A DNA stretch of 64,000 nucleotides from Halorussus vallis (GTDB taxonomy: Archaea; Halobacteriota; Halobacteria; Halobacteriales; Haladaptataceae), in assembly GCF_024138165.1 (NCBI RefSeq), contig NZ_CP100000.1, positions 1,364,001 through 1,428,000 on the forward strand, read 5' to 3'. This document shows positions 17,836 to 26,994 of the stretch, one piece after another; the first letter of the stretch is position 1, and each line of letters begins with the position of its first letter. The notes under the pieces are model-generated. The model worked only from the letters and a program-made list of their open reading frames with translations. It searched no databases and was not told the DNA's origin. The translations under genes and the position numbers were made by a program.

Positions 17836-18018
17836 ATGACGTCCCCATCGCGCGTTCGCCGCGGCTACGCTCTCGGTGGATTAGGTGTGGTAATTGCACT
17901 CCTCGGAATCCTGTTCGAGTCACCGAAGGACGCCGAGAGTTGGCTTTGGATTACGTTCACGTTCTTGGGTGGTCTGTACCTCATCGTCCGAGCGTGGATT
18001 GCTGACGATACTCGATAG
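17836..18018 (+). CDS. Small two-helix membrane protein
   Basis: A 60-residue protein MTSPSRVRRGYALGGLGVVI... with a short basic N-terminus and two hydrophobic helices (ALGGLGVVIALLGILF and LWITFTFLGGLYLIVRAWI), so the N-terminus should face the cytoplasm. The ATG at 17836 is preferred over a GTG six codons upstream because the basic-then-hydrophobic pattern begins there. It resembles many unassigned haloarchaeal mini membrane proteins. Nothing in the neighbourhood suggests a function, and base composition is less biased than the flanking genes, so confidence is moderate. Confidence 0.55.
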   Translation: MTSPSRVRRGYALGGLGVVIALLGILFESPKDAESWLWITFTFLGGLYLIVRAWIADDTR

Positions 18019-18086
18019 ATTTGATTCGTATCGCGAACCTAGTACCCGCTCCTCCGTCACACGAAGTACAACGGTGGATTCGACAG

Positions 18087-18311
18087 TCAAGGAACTCCAG
18101 TATCTCGCAGATTCCGATACGCGACCCGACCAAGGAGGAACATGAGGACGAAACTCAGAATCGGAGGGACCCAGCGAGCGAACACGACCCCAATCGGGTC
18201 TCCGCACTCTCCTGTACACGAACAAGTGGCCACTTTGTAGAAGCCGTAGCCGGTCAGGAGAGCGCCAACGACACCCCAGAGAGCCGCAAAACGCGTGACC
18301 GGTTCGTCCAA
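18087..18311 (-). CDS. Small membrane protein with CxCxxxC motif
   Basis: A 74-residue protein with two hydrophobic segments, FAALWGVVGALLTGYGFYKVA and PPILSFVLMFLLGRVAY-like, joined by an outward or inward loop containing CSCTGECG. The three closely spaced cysteines might bind a metal or form a disulphide. It lies 72 nt downstream of the large subtilase on the same strand. No family is recognised. The hydrophobic pattern and start make a real gene likely, but it could be spurious. Confidence 0.5.
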   Translation of the reverse strand: MDEPVTRFAALWGVVGALLTGYGFYKVATCSCTGECGDPIGVVFARWVPPILSFVLMFLLGRVAYRNLRDTGVP

Positions 18312-18383
18312 TCCAAACTGAAGGAAACCATCGCGCGAGGAGGTCCGGCGGTAACGTCACCCCCGAAACCCCCAGAGCCGACG

Positions 18384-21300
18384 CTACGACGAACGCCGCC
18401 GGACGACCAGCAGTCCCGCGAGGAGCGCGGCCAGCGTCGCAGCGACGCCGAATCCCGGAGTAGCACCGCTCCCGCCGGAGTTCCGAGTCTCGTCGTCCGA
18501 CTCCGTAGTCTCGCTCGTCTCGGCGGCGGCGACGCTCGTCACCGAGACGACGCCCGCGGCGGTGCCGCCGACCGAGATCTCGTACCGCCCGTCCGTCTCG
18601 AACGTCCGCTCGAACGTCACGGTCGTCGATTCGCCCGCCGCCAGCGTCACGTCCTTCGCGGCGACCACGGCGCCGTCGACTTCGAGTTCGACCGGGACGG
18701 TCCCCGTTCCGTCGCCGCGGTTCTCGACGGTCGCCGTCACGGTCGTCGACTCGCCGACCGCGACGGACGACGCGCCGAGCGACGCCTCGCTCACCGCGAC
18801 CGACGGTGCGGCGAGTCCGACCGCGAACGTCCCGGTTCCGGACGCCGAGGCCCGGAAGAGGTACGAACCGCCGCGCTCGTGGCGGAACGTCGTCGGCAGG
18901 CGCTTCCACGTACCGTCGCGGTAGCGGTACAGTCCGACGTTCTTCGGACTCCGGGCCCTCTCGGCGTCGACGGCGAACGCGACCGAAACCGCCTCGAGTT
19001 CGGCGTCGGTGATGTACGTCGGCGTCGCGGTCACGTAGCCGAGGGTCTCGCTCACGCCGTCGAAGGCGGTCGCGCCGGCCGGCGGGGACTCGGTCGCGCG
19101 CACGTCGACCAGGAACCGCGCCTCGGGGCCCGAACTCGCGGGCACGACGGTCAGTCCCCGGACGGTCGCGTCGCCGGCGGAGAGTCCGCCGGCGAACGAA
19201 ACCCGGCCCGGCGAGTCGGCCCGAGCGTTGGTGATCTTCGCCGTGGCGCTGCTGGCGGTCGGGTCGAGCAGTTCGACCTGCACCGACGGCGGCGGGACGT
19301 TCGAACCGCCGCCACCGCCGCCGTTTCCACCGCTCCCACCGCTATCGCCTCCGCCACCGTCTCCATCACCGCCACCGCCATTGCGGCCGGGCGACACCTG
19401 GGAGTTCGCGGCCCCGACTCTGAACGACGTGGTGTAGTTCCTCGCGTTTCCGGCCCGGTCCACGACCCTCACGGTCGCTTGGTGGTCGCCCTCCGCGAGT
19501 CCGGTCGCGTCGTACCGGACGTACTCGCCCGTGACGCTCGTCGCGGAGTCGTCGGTGACCCGCCGACCGTCGAAGTACACGTCGACCGCGCCGGCGTCGA
19601 CGCCGCTGATGTCGTCGCCGTAGTCGAACTCGACGGTCGCCCGCGACGTCCCGGCGTCGTAGGTGACGCCGTCGGGCGACTTCCGGTCGAGCGTCGGCGG
19701 GGTATCGTCGGCGACGACCGCGCCGTACGTCGAGAAGTGCGTGACGTTCGCCACCCAGTAGCGCTTCGCCTCCCCGGTGACGTTCCGCGTCTCGACCGAC
19801 GTGTCGAGCCGTTCCCACTCGCGCGCCGCTTCATCGTAGTAGCGAATCTCGACGTCGCCCTCACGGACGCCCTCCGGCAGATTCTCGACCGGGATGCCGA
19901 TGGTCGCGTCCGTGAGATTGCGGGACAGTTCGCCCCCGAGTTCGCCGTTCAGGAAGTTCACGCCCGCGAGGTTCCGCGAGAGCGGTGCGAGCGCGTTCGA
20001 ACTCCCCGTGACGGTCGCGGTGCTGTCGACGTCTCGCGCCGTCCGGAACTGGACGAACTGCCCGGAGTGCTCCAGGACGACCGTCGCGGTCCCGTTCTCG
20101 GTGTTTACCGACTCGACGTCGGCCGTCGAGTTCGCCCGCCCGACGTTCCCGGTGAGGTCGGTGCCGGTCGCAGTCGCGCGGTACGTGCTTCCGGCGTCGC
20201 CCAGCGCGAACGTGTCGGTCCAGACGTTCCCGGACCGGTTCACGTCGAGGTCGGTCGTCGTGCCGTTCGGCAGTTCGACGGCGACGGCCGGGTCGGACGC
20301 GAGGCGCTCGCTCGCCGAAACCTCGACTCGCCCCGTCGCGTCGTCCACCCGGGTTATCGTCGCGCCGAGGGCGGGCGACTCGCGGTCGAGCACGACCGTC
20401 GCCGCCTCCGTCCGGCCGACGTTCCGGTGGCGGTCGGTTCCCGCGACGCCGACCGTGTAGCTACCGTCGTCGGGGAGGTCGCCAAGGTCCCAGGTGGCCG
20501 TCCAGTTGTGACCGTCGTCGCTGGTCGCCGGCGCGCCGGCGCGGAAGTTGGCGAAGTCGGCCGACAGCGTCATCCCGACCGACCGCGTGTCGCCCGGCGT
20601 GCCGTCGACGGTCGCGTTCACGGTCAGCGTGCCGTTCGTGTAGATTGGGCCGGACGGAACGCCCGTGGGCGTCTCCGTCGCGCCGGCCGCCGTGACGGCG
20701 ATGGTCGGGTCGCGGGCGTCCACCCGGAACGCGTCGAACGTCGTCACCTCGACCGCGTTGCCGCGCTCGTCGGTCGCCCGGAGCGCGAGGTCCACCGTCT
20801 CCCGGCGTTCGCCGATGTGCTCGGCGACGTCGAACGTCGCCCGGTAGACGGTGACCCGGTCGGTCGAGGCCGCTTCGAGGCGCTCGACCGTTCCTTCGCG
20901 CCACTCCCCGGCGCCGTCGAACGGGAACGGGACGTCGGCGGCGTCGGCGGCGACCAGCGCCCGGGCGCCGGCGTCGCCGCCAGCGACGGCGAACCGCACC
21001 CGGAGTTCGCCCCCCGCCGTGTTGTTCGTCGACCCGGCGAGCACCGCGACGTCCCGAATCGCGGGCGGAGTGCTATCTGCCCCGGGGTCGTAGGTCGCGC
21101 GACGGGTGGTCACGGTCCGGGTCGACAGCGGCGGCGCGCCGTTGCGACCGTCGACGGTCACCGCGATTCTGTCGCCGGACGAGACCGCGACGCCGGCGTC
21201 CCGCCACGCGGGCGTCGCCGGGAGCGTCCGGTCGAGGACCCTCGTCCCGTCCCGCTCGATTCGAATTCGGTCGTCGCTCCCGTCGACGAACTGGTGGCCC

Positions 21301-24300
21301 GCGCGGTCGCGTTGACCGACCGCGCGGTACGACAGCGTCCCGTCGGCGACCCGCCAGCGGAGGTCGCCGACGAACGGGTGGCGGTTGAACCCGACCTCTC
21401 GCGTCTCGCCTGGCGCGGGCGAGTGGGAAGTCGGCGACCTCAGGCGCCAGGTGGCCGACGCGTCGGATTCGGCGGTCGCGGCGACGTCGTGGGTCGCGAC
21501 TCCGCGACCGAGGTAGACCGTCTGTCGCCGGCGGTCGCCGATACCGTCGACGACTGCGTGCGAGAACTGGCCGCCCGCAGGCCCCTCGCCCGTGGCGGTC
21601 AGCGCGACGTCGTAGGACTCGCCGGGCGCGGCCCGGTGGTAGGTCGCGTTCGTCGCCGCGAGGGCGGCGGGGTCGACCGACGTCGTCCCGCCCTCGCCGA
21701 CGCCGTCGATGCGGTGAATCAACTGGTAGACGGCCGGCGCGTCGAAGGCGTCGGCGTCCGTCGACGCCACGGCTGCGCCGGACCCGGACTCGCCTCCCGC
21801 CTCCTCGCCCGCCGCCCCGCCCGCGACCAGGACGCGGCCGACGGTCGCGTTCAGGTCGGCGTTCCGGTCGAACATGACCGTCGCGTCGTCGGGAGAGGCG
21901 GTCGCGACCGTCCCGCCGTACCGCGCGCCGCCGGCCGTTCGCTTCGAGTAGCGAACCTTCACGCTCCGGGTCGCGACCGCTCCGGCGTTCGCTTCGAGGG
22001 CGCTCGCGTCGAGCGCGCGGCCGACCGTGTCGCTCTCGTTCAGGACGACGAGTTCGTCGCCGTCGACCGTCAGCGTCCGCTGGAAGACAACCGGCCGGCC
22101 CGTCGCCTCGTCGCGGCCGTGCGAGAGCACGTGGTAGGTGCCGCCCTCGACCATCCGGTAGGTGACCGACGAGTCGTTCGCGCTCGCCGCGCCGGCCGCA
22201 CCATCGAGTCGGGCGTACCCCTCCTCGCCGGTCAGTTTCCACCGGCCCTTGCGGTCGGCGAACAACTGGACGGGGTCGCCGTCGACCGACGTGTTCGCGG
22301 CGCCGACCTTCCGGACGGTCACCTCGTGAAGCCGCAGGAAGCCGAAGACGACCGAGTAGTTTCTGCCGAGCGAGAGCCGTCCCGAGTAGACGCCGGGCGG
22401 GACGCTCTCGTCGAGGCCGAGTTCGAGGTGCGCGGTTTCGCCCGGCGCGAGCGTCACCGTCGAGCGGTTGACCGGCATCGACTCGGTGTTGCCGTCCTCG
22501 ATGTCGGTCGCTTTCGCGCTCGCGTTCAGGCGTCTCGTCTCGTCGCCGACGTTGGTCAGCGTCACCGTCGCCGACTCGGGGCGGTCGCTCCGGACGGTGC
22601 CGAAGTCGACGGTGCCCGGCGAGACGACCAGGTCGGTGCCGACGGCGTCGGCGGCGTCGACCCCGCCCGCACCCTGGGTGTAGACGTCCGGCACCGGCAA
22701 CGGGTCGGCGGTCGTCGTGAGCACGCTCTTGACCCGCTCGGGCGACCAGTCGGGGTGTTTCTCCAGGACGAGCGCGGCGACGCCGCTGACCACCGGCGCC
22801 GACATGCTGGTGCCGCTCTTGCGGGTGAAGCCGTCGGTGCCCGCCTTCGCGCTCACGACGCCCCAGCCTGGCGCGATGAGGTCGGGTTTGAGGAAGTGGC
22901 CGAACTTGGTCGGGCCGCGCGCCGAGAAGTACGTGACGCTACCATCGTCGTAGCTCGCGCCGACCGTGAGCGCGTTCGAGTGGATGCCGGGCGTGGTGAC
23001 GGTGCGGTAGCCGGGGCCGTCGTTGCCCGCGGAGGAGACGACCAGCGTTCCCTGTGCGACGGCGCTGTTGACCGCCTGGGCGTACCGGTCGTTCGACCGC
23101 CGGGAGGTGACGGGGCCGCCGAGACTCATGCTGACGATATCGGCGCCGTTCCGGGTGGCGTACTCGATGCCGTCGACGATCCAGGAGGTGTAGCCCCAGC
23201 CCTCCGAGTTCAGCACGCGGACGTCCATGAGGCTCGCGTTCGGGGCCATGCCGGTGTACTTGTCGTCGTCACTGGCGACGATGCCCGCGACGTGGGTGCC
23301 GTGGCCGTTCGGGTCGTCGGTCCGGCCCTCATACGTGAAGTCGCGCTCGGCGATAACGCGGTCTATCGCGGGGTGGGAGTCGTCGATACCGCTGTCGAGG
23401 ACCGCGACCGTGACCCCCTCGCCGCTGACGCCGTGGACCTCGCGGGCGAGCGACGCCGAGGCCGACTCGTCGGCGTCTTCGAGTTGGAGTCGGTACTTCA
23501 CGTCGAGGGTGACCAGTCCGACGTTCGGGTCGGCCGCGAGCGCCTCGTACGCCCGGCGGGCCCGGTCCTTCGCGACGACCCCGGCCTCGGCGTCAATGCT
23601 CTCCAGCCGCGACCGGCGCTCGACGCCCGCGACGCTCTCCAGCGGACTCTCGACTCGCCCGTCGCTCCCGGCGAGGCGGGAGCGCTCGTTCGTACCGACG
23701 ATGACGGGAATCGAGTCGGTATCGGCGTCGGCGAGGCCCTGGTCGACGAGGAACCCCACGTCGAACAGTTGGCTGTCGAACCGCTCGAAGTCGACGCCGA
23801 CGGGGTAGACGTAGGCGGCGTCGGCGGTCGCGACCACTCGCATCCGGTCGTCGCCCGATACCCGATACAGGGTCCGGTCGCCCTCGCGGACGACCGTGAC
23901 GGTCTGTCCGGTGACGAGCGTCACCCGGGTCGCGTTCGGCGGTGCGGCAGGCGGGTCGGCGACCACCGTCGCCAACCCGGCGGTTTCGTTCACGACGACC
24001 GTCCGGTTGGCATCGAGGGTCACCGCATCCGCGTCCGGGAACGCCGCCGGGTCGTTCGGTTCGCCGGACGACCCGGCGGTCAGTTTCCCGGGCGACTCGC
24101 TGACCGACCCGGCAATCGCCGGGTCGGTCGGCGAATCGTCGAGCGAAGACGCCCGGACGCTCGAAGCCCGGACATCCGACATCTGGACCCCCGGCGCCTC
24201 GCCCGCGTTCGACGCGGGCGAAGCGTCCACCGCGTGCGCCGACACGAACGACGGCGCGACGCCGCCGACCACCAACAATAGTGCGAGCGCCAGCGCCGCC

Positions 24301-24335
24301 GCTCGCCGCCCCACCCCGCGACTCGGTGCCTTCAT
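18384..24335 (-). CDS. Secreted S8 subtilisin-family peptidase with PGF-CTERM anchor (1,983 aa)
   Basis: A giant exported serine protease. Residues ~10-35 form a signal peptide (AAALALALLLVVGGVAPSF). The catalytic domain (~300-575) has the triad Asp314 in VAVLDSGIDD, His345 in NGHGTHVAG and Ser510 in SGTSMSAPV, plus the oxyanion Asn438 in SAGND. About 1,400 residues of beta-sandwich repeats follow, with Ig-like segments (VSPGTVDFGTVRSDRPESAT), a PGF-pre-PGF domain, a CARDB-like domain (SVAVGESTTVTATVENRGDG), and a C-terminal PGF motif, hydrophobic helix and RRR: an archaeosortase-processed surface anchor. Start at 24335 fits the signal peptide and a TATA box 34-41 nt upstream. It should act outside the cell. 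Confidence 0.95.
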   Translation of the reverse strand: MKAPSRGVGRRAAALALALLLVVGGVAPSFVSAHAVDASPASNAGEAPGVQMSDVRASSVRASSLDDSPTDPAIAGSVSESPGKLTAGSSGEPNDPAAFPDADAVTLDANRTVVVNETAGLATVVADPPAAPPNATRVTLVTGQTVTVVREGDRTLYRVSGDDRMRVVATADAAYVYPVGVDFERFDSQLFDVGFLVDQGLADADTDSIPVIVGTNERSRLAGSDGRVESPLESVAGVERRSRLESIDAEAGVVAKDRARRAYEALAADPNVGLVTLDVKYRLQLEDADESASASLAREVHGVSGEGVTVAVLDSGIDDSHPAIDRVIAERDFTYEGRTDDPNGHGTHVAGIVASDDDKYTGMAPNASLMDVRVLNSEGWGYTSWIVDGIEYATRNGADIVSMSLGGPVTSRRSNDRYAQAVNSAVAQGTLVVSSAGNDGPGYRTVTTPGIHSNALTVGASYDDGSVTYFSARGPTKFGHFLKPDLIAPGWGVVSAKAGTDGFTRKSGTSMSAPVVSGVAALVLEKHPDWSPERVKSVLTTTADPLPVPDVYTQGAGGVDAADAVGTDLVVSPGTVDFGTVRSDRPESATVTLTNVGDETRRLNASAKATDIEDGNTESMPVNRSTVTLAPGETAHLELGLDESVPPGVYSGRLSLGRNYSVVFGFLRLHEVTVRKVGAANTSVDGDPVQLFADRKGRWKLTGEEGYARLDGAAGAASANDSSVTYRMVEGGTYHVLSHGRDEATGRPVVFQRTLTVDGDELVVLNESDTVGRALDASALEANAGAVATRSVKVRYSKRTAGGARYGGTVATASPDDATVMFDRNADLNATVGRVLVAGGAAGEEAGGESGSGAAVASTDADAFDAPAVYQLIHRIDGVGEGGTTSVDPAALAATNATYHRAAPGESYDVALTATGEGPAGGQFSHAVVDGIGDRRRQTVYLGRGVATHDVAATAESDASATWRLRSPTSHSPAPGETREVGFNRHPFVGDLRWRVADGTLSYRAVGQRDRAGHQFVDGSDDRIRIERDGTRVLDRTLPATPAWRDAGVAVSSGDRIAVTVDGRNGAPPLSTRTVTTRRATYDPGADSTPPAIRDVAVLAGSTNNTAGGELRVRFAVAGGDAGARALVAADAADVPFPFDGAGEWREGTVERLEAASTDRVTVYRATFDVAEHIGERRETVDLALRATDERGNAVEVTTFDAFRVDARDPTIAVTAAGATETPTGVPSGPIYTNGTLTVNATVDGTPGDTRSVGMTLSADFANFRAGAPATSDDGHNWTATWDLGDLPDDGSYTVGVAGTDRHRNVGRTEAATVVLDRESPALGATITRVDDATGRVEVSASERLASDPAVAVELPNGTTTDLDVNRSGNVWTDTFALGDAGSTYRATATGTDLTGNVGRANSTADVESVNTENGTATVVLEHSGQFVQFRTARDVDSTATVTGSSNALAPLSRNLAGVNFLNGELGGELSRNLTDATIGIPVENLPEGVREGDVEIRYYDEAAREWERLDTSVETRNVTGEAKRYWVANVTHFSTYGAVVADDTPPTLDRKSPDGVTYDAGTSRATVEFDYGDDISGVDAGAVDVYFDGRRVTDDSATSVTGEYVRYDATGLAEGDHQATVRVVDRAGNARNYTTSFRVGAANSQVSPGRNGGGGDGDGGGGDSGGSGGNGGGGGGSNVPPPSVQVELLDPTASSATAKITNARADSPGRVSFAGGLSAGDATVRGLTVVPASSGPEARFLVDVRATESPPAGATAFDGVSETLGYVTATPTYITDAELEAVSVAFAVDAERARSPKNVGLYRYRDGTWKRLPTTFRHERGGSYLFRASASGTGTFAVGLAAPSVAVSEASLGASSVAVGESTTVTATVENRGDGTGTVPVELEVDGAVVAAKDVTLAAGESTTVTFERTFETDGRYEISVGGTAAGVVSVTSVAAAETSETTESDDETRNSGGSGATPGFGVAATLAALLAGLLVVRRRSS

Positions 24336-24368
24336 GCGATTTGTCTGTCGCGAGGTCCCACCACCGGT

Positions 24369-24376
24369 ATTTAAAA
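24369..24376 (-). promoter_or_regulatory. TATA box of the subtilase gene
   Basis: Minus-strand TTTTAAAT centred ~38 nt before the ATG at 24335, predicting a leader of about 10 nt and supporting that start over the upstream ones at 24419. Confidence 0.6.
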
Positions 24377-24408
24377 CCATTCCTTTTCGGTCAAGAAGCA
24401 GACTCAAT

Positions 24409-24426
24409 TTGAGTATCACTATTCAA
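24409..24426. promoter_or_regulatory. Imperfect inverted repeat between subtilase and thiamine-binding-type gene
   Basis: TTGAGTA (24409-24415) and TATTCAA (24420-24426) form 7-nt arms with one mismatch and a 4-nt spacer, in an AT-rich patch upstream of the subtilase promoter. It could be an operator for either divergent gene. Confidence 0.3.
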
Positions 24427-24515
24427 ATACAATATGGCGAATTCGACGGTCCGTCGGCCACTCGAACCGACCCGACCGACAGTTCTTCGGGGACCGCCCG
24501 CGTCGACCTGGACGC

Positions 24516-24827
24516 ATGACCGTCATCGCACTCCTGAGCGTCGCACCCGTCACTGAAGGGAGCATGGCCGGCGAAGTCGCCAAGGCCGTGGCCGCGCTCG
24601 ACGACTTCGACGTCTCCTACGAGACGAACCCGATGGGGACCGTCATCGAGGCCGACTCGGTCGACGAACTGTTCGCGGCCGCCCAGGCCGCCCACGAGGC
24701 CGTCGACGGCGACCGGGTGAGCACGTTCCTGAAAATAGACGACAAACGCACGCGCGAGCAACGCGCGCGAGACAAAGTAGATGCGGTCGAGGAAGCGCTG
24801 GGTCGGGAAGCGAAGCGCGAGCGATAA
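24516..24827 (+). CDS. MTH1187/YkoF-like thiamine-binding-type protein (UPF0045/DUF77)
   Basis: A 103-residue ferredoxin-like-fold protein. It contains LLSVAPVTEGSMAGEVAKAV, SYETNPMGTVIEADSVDEL and the C-terminal helix of the MTH1187 family. Members form tetramers and some bind thiamine or related small molecules; a metabolic or transport role is unproven. The start is the ATG at 24516. It is divergent from the subtilase gene with 180 nt between. No thiamine genes lie in the window, so context does not refine the role. Confidence 0.88.
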   Translation: MTVIALLSVAPVTEGSMAGEVAKAVAALDDFDVSYETNPMGTVIEADSVDELFAAAQAAHEAVDGDRVSTFLKIDDKRTREQRARDKVDAVEEALGREAKRER

Positions 24828-24897
24828 TACGGCAGACATCCCCGACCGTACTTCTCGAACCCCGTCCATCGAACCAATTCTTTCGGATTCGGTAGGA

Positions 24898-24905
24898 CTT
24901 ATAAC
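24898..24905 (+). promoter_or_regulatory. TATA box of the Tat lipoprotein gene
   Basis: CTTATAAC centred 27 nt before the ATG at 24929, the spacing of a leaderless archaeal transcript. Confidence 0.65.
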
Positions 24906-24928
24906 TACGTCCGGAGAGCGTTCGGAAG

Positions 24929-25387
24929 ATGCCCTCCAGACGATACGTTCTCGGTGCGTCGGCCGTGACTCTCGGAAGCCTTCTGGCCGGTTGTAGCGGA
25001 GCACTACGAGCGTCTTCACCGAGTTCGGGCGGCGAAACGACGACTACGACGCTCCCGAAGAAACGTCACCGACTCCCTGACGGGCCGAAATCACCCCCGG
25101 ACCCACCGGAGACGTGGACGGAGGAGTCGGCCCGAGAGTACGCCGCCGAATACGAGAAACGACACATGTACAATTGGATGTACACTCCAGACAGATCAGA
25201 GATAAACGTTGGCTGTAGTGTTAACGAGTCTGAAGCTATTGGCGGTGGGTATCGGGTTGTCCTCCTGTGTGGTGGGACCGCGTACTCTCAGAACACGACC
25301 ACCCACGGAGACTACATCGGCAGACCGGTAATCTATCTGGTCGGAGAAGGGACTGCGATTCGACGGAAGTCCGAACGAACCACGTAA
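24929..25387 (+). CDS. Tat-type lipoprotein, possibly frameshifted near its C-terminus
   Basis: A 152-residue exported protein. The N-terminus PSRRYVLGASAVTLGSLLAG followed by C is a twin-arginine-type signal ending in a lipobox, so the mature protein should be lipid-anchored outside the membrane at Cys22. A Thr/Ser/Pro linker follows, then a domain with two cysteines (NVGCSVNE, VVLLCGG). After RKSERTT the frame stops at 25387, but the +1-register frame continues to 25494 with good codon bias (TNHVIGVRDSTGEKAIRVIS). The gene may therefore be frameshifted, or truncated by a sequencing error. Family unknown; common in haloarchaea as short lipoproteins. Confidence 0.65.
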   Translation: MPSRRYVLGASAVTLGSLLAGCSGALRASSPSSGGETTTTTLPKKRHRLPDGPKSPPDPPETWTEESAREYAAEYEKRHMYNWMYTPDRSEINVGCSVNESEAIGGGYRVVLLCGGTAYSQNTTTHGDYIGRPVIYLVGEGTAIRRKSERTT

Positions 25388-25529
25388 TCGGAGTCCGCGA
25401 CAGCACCGGCGAAAAAGCGATACGGGTTATCTCAGCGGGAGTCACCGGTAGTGCCGGTGTGGTCGACGAAGATGCGATTTGGCGGTGTGACTGATAAACT
25501 GTTTACGGGGAGACGCCCAACCCACGCCC

Positions 25530-26462
25530 ATGGACAGTCTCAATCGGAACGCGCTCGAACTCGCCGACGAGGCGCTCGACTTCGCCGAGGAACTCGACAT
25601 CGGCGCCCGCGAACTCGACAACGGAGCCACGGTGCTGGACTTCGGCCACGAGTTCGACGGCGGGATGGAGGCCGGACTGTTGCTCGCGGAACTCCAGACC
25701 GCCGGACTCGCGACGGTCCAGAGCGCGATGGGCGAGGTCGGGGGCGCGCCCGTCCCGCAGGTCGAACTCACCTCCGACCACCCCGCGCTGGCGCTGCTCT
25801 GTTCGCAGAAGGCAGGCTGGGAGGTCGCCACCGACGACTTCGAGGGACTGGGAAGCGGCCCGGCCCGCGCGCTCGTCGCCGAGGAGGACGAGTTCGCTCG
25901 GGTGGGCTACGTCGACGACTTCGAGTTCGGCGTGCTGGCCGTCGAGAGCGACGACTACCCGACCGCGGCGGTGGCCGACCACGTCGCCGACCTGGCCGGC
26001 CTCGACCCCGGAAGCATCTTCATCGCGGCCGTCCCCACGGCGAGTCTCGCCGGAAGCATCAGCGTCGGCGCTCGGGCGGCCGAGATGGCGGTGTTCCGCC
26101 TGGCCGAACTGGGCTACGACCCGCTGGACGTGGTCAGCGTCTCGGCGAGCGCGCCGGTCGCGCCGGTCGCCGGCAGCGAGGAGGGCGCCATCGCCCGGAC
26201 GAACGACGCGCTGGCGTACGGTGGCCGAGTCCACCTGACGGTCCGCGAGGAGTTCGACCGCTTCGAGGAGGTCGTCTCGACCGCGAACGACGAGTACGGC
26301 ACTCACTTCGCCGAGATATTCGAGCAGGTCGATTGGGATTTCTACGACGTCGACGAGAGCGTCTTCGCGCCCGCGCAGGCGACGGTCAACGTCGTCGGCG
26401 GCGAGACGTACGTCCTGGGCGAGCGCGACGAGGACCTGCTGGCCGAGAGCTTCGGCCTCTGA
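25530..26462 (+). CDS. mch: Methenyltetrahydromethanopterin cyclohydrolase
   Basis: A 310-residue enzyme interconverting 5,10-methenyl- and 10- or 5-formyl-tetrahydropterin in C1 metabolism. Segments typical of Mch are NGATVLDFGHEFDGGMEAGL, GPARALVAEEDEF and SVSASAPVAPVAG followed by RTNDALAYGG. Haloarchaea do not make methane, so it probably serves folate-like C1 transfer. The ATG at 25530 lies 27 nt after a GTTTAC box. The next gene starts 9 nt after its stop, implying co-transcription. Confidence 0.93.
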   Translation: MDSLNRNALELADEALDFAEELDIGARELDNGATVLDFGHEFDGGMEAGLLLAELQTAGLATVQSAMGEVGGAPVPQVELTSDHPALALLCSQKAGWEVATDDFEGLGSGPARALVAEEDEFARVGYVDDFEFGVLAVESDDYPTAAVADHVADLAGLDPGSIFIAAVPTASLAGSISVGARAAEMAVFRLAELGYDPLDVVSVSASAPVAPVAGSEEGAIARTNDALAYGGRVHLTVREEFDRFEEVVSTANDEYGTHFAEIFEQVDWDFYDVDESVFAPAQATVNVVGGETYVLGERDEDLLAESFGL

Positions 26463-26471
26463 GGTGGTCGT

Positions 26472-26960
26472 GTGCAGTTCAAACTCGTCCCCGAACCCCC
26501 CGAGGACTTAGACTTCGTGGCGACCGCCCAGCGGGCCGTCCCGCTCGTGCCGGGCAGCGAGGACGACTGCTGTGCTCGCCTGCTCGACCGGACCGACCTC
26601 ACCAGCCGCGACCAGGCCCGGACGTGGCTGACCTTCCTCCGGGCGCTCGGCCTCGCCGAGGAGGGAGCGTCGGGGTTCACCCGGACGCGCCGCGACCCCG
26701 ACCCCGAGTTCCTGGCCGAGCGGTTCCGCGAACACGTCTTCGGCGCGTCGACGGTGCTGGCGACGCTGGCGTCGGCCGAGAGCGCGCTCTCGGCCGACGC
26801 CGTCTTCGAGGCGTTCCGCGACGAGGTGCCGACGTGGGAGCACTACAAGAATCCGAACACCTGGGAGGAGATCTGGCGCGAGCGCGTGGCGTTCGTGCTG
26901 GAGTGGTGCGTGCTCCTTGGACTGGCCGAAAAGCGAGACGACGGGTACGCGGCGGTCTGA
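26472..26960 (+). CDS. Haloarchaeal hypothetical protein, winged-helix-like
   Basis: A 162-residue protein starting with GTG at 26472, 9 nt after mch. It reads VQFKLVPEPPEDLDFVATAQ, with a helix-rich middle (RDQARTWLTFLRALGLAEE) and a second similar segment at the end (FVLEWCVLLGLAEKRDDGYA). The two LGLAE-type helix-plus-strand units look like tandem winged-helix folds, so DNA or protein binding is possible. There are no membrane segments or enzymatic motifs. Tight linkage with mch suggests co-expression only. I do not recognise a named family. Confidence 0.75.
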   Translation: MQFKLVPEPPEDLDFVATAQRAVPLVPGSEDDCCARLLDRTDLTSRDQARTWLTFLRALGLAEEGASGFTRTRRDPDPEFLAERFREHVFGASTVLATLASAESALSADAVFEAFRDEVPTWEHYKNPNTWEEIWRERVAFVLEWCVLLGLAEKRDDGYAAV

Positions 26961-26994
26961 AACGGGTCGCTCGCCCGAGACGGTCCGCGGCGCG

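Noticed and set aside
17648-17923. 91-codon minus-strand frame after tRNA-Gly
   Set aside because: Overlaps the small membrane protein, has weak codon bias and no family pattern.
18021-24281. 2,086-codon open frame on the plus strand
   Set aside because: Exact antisense of the subtilase. Composition is arginine/glycine-rich with no domain; long antisense frames are expected at this GC content.
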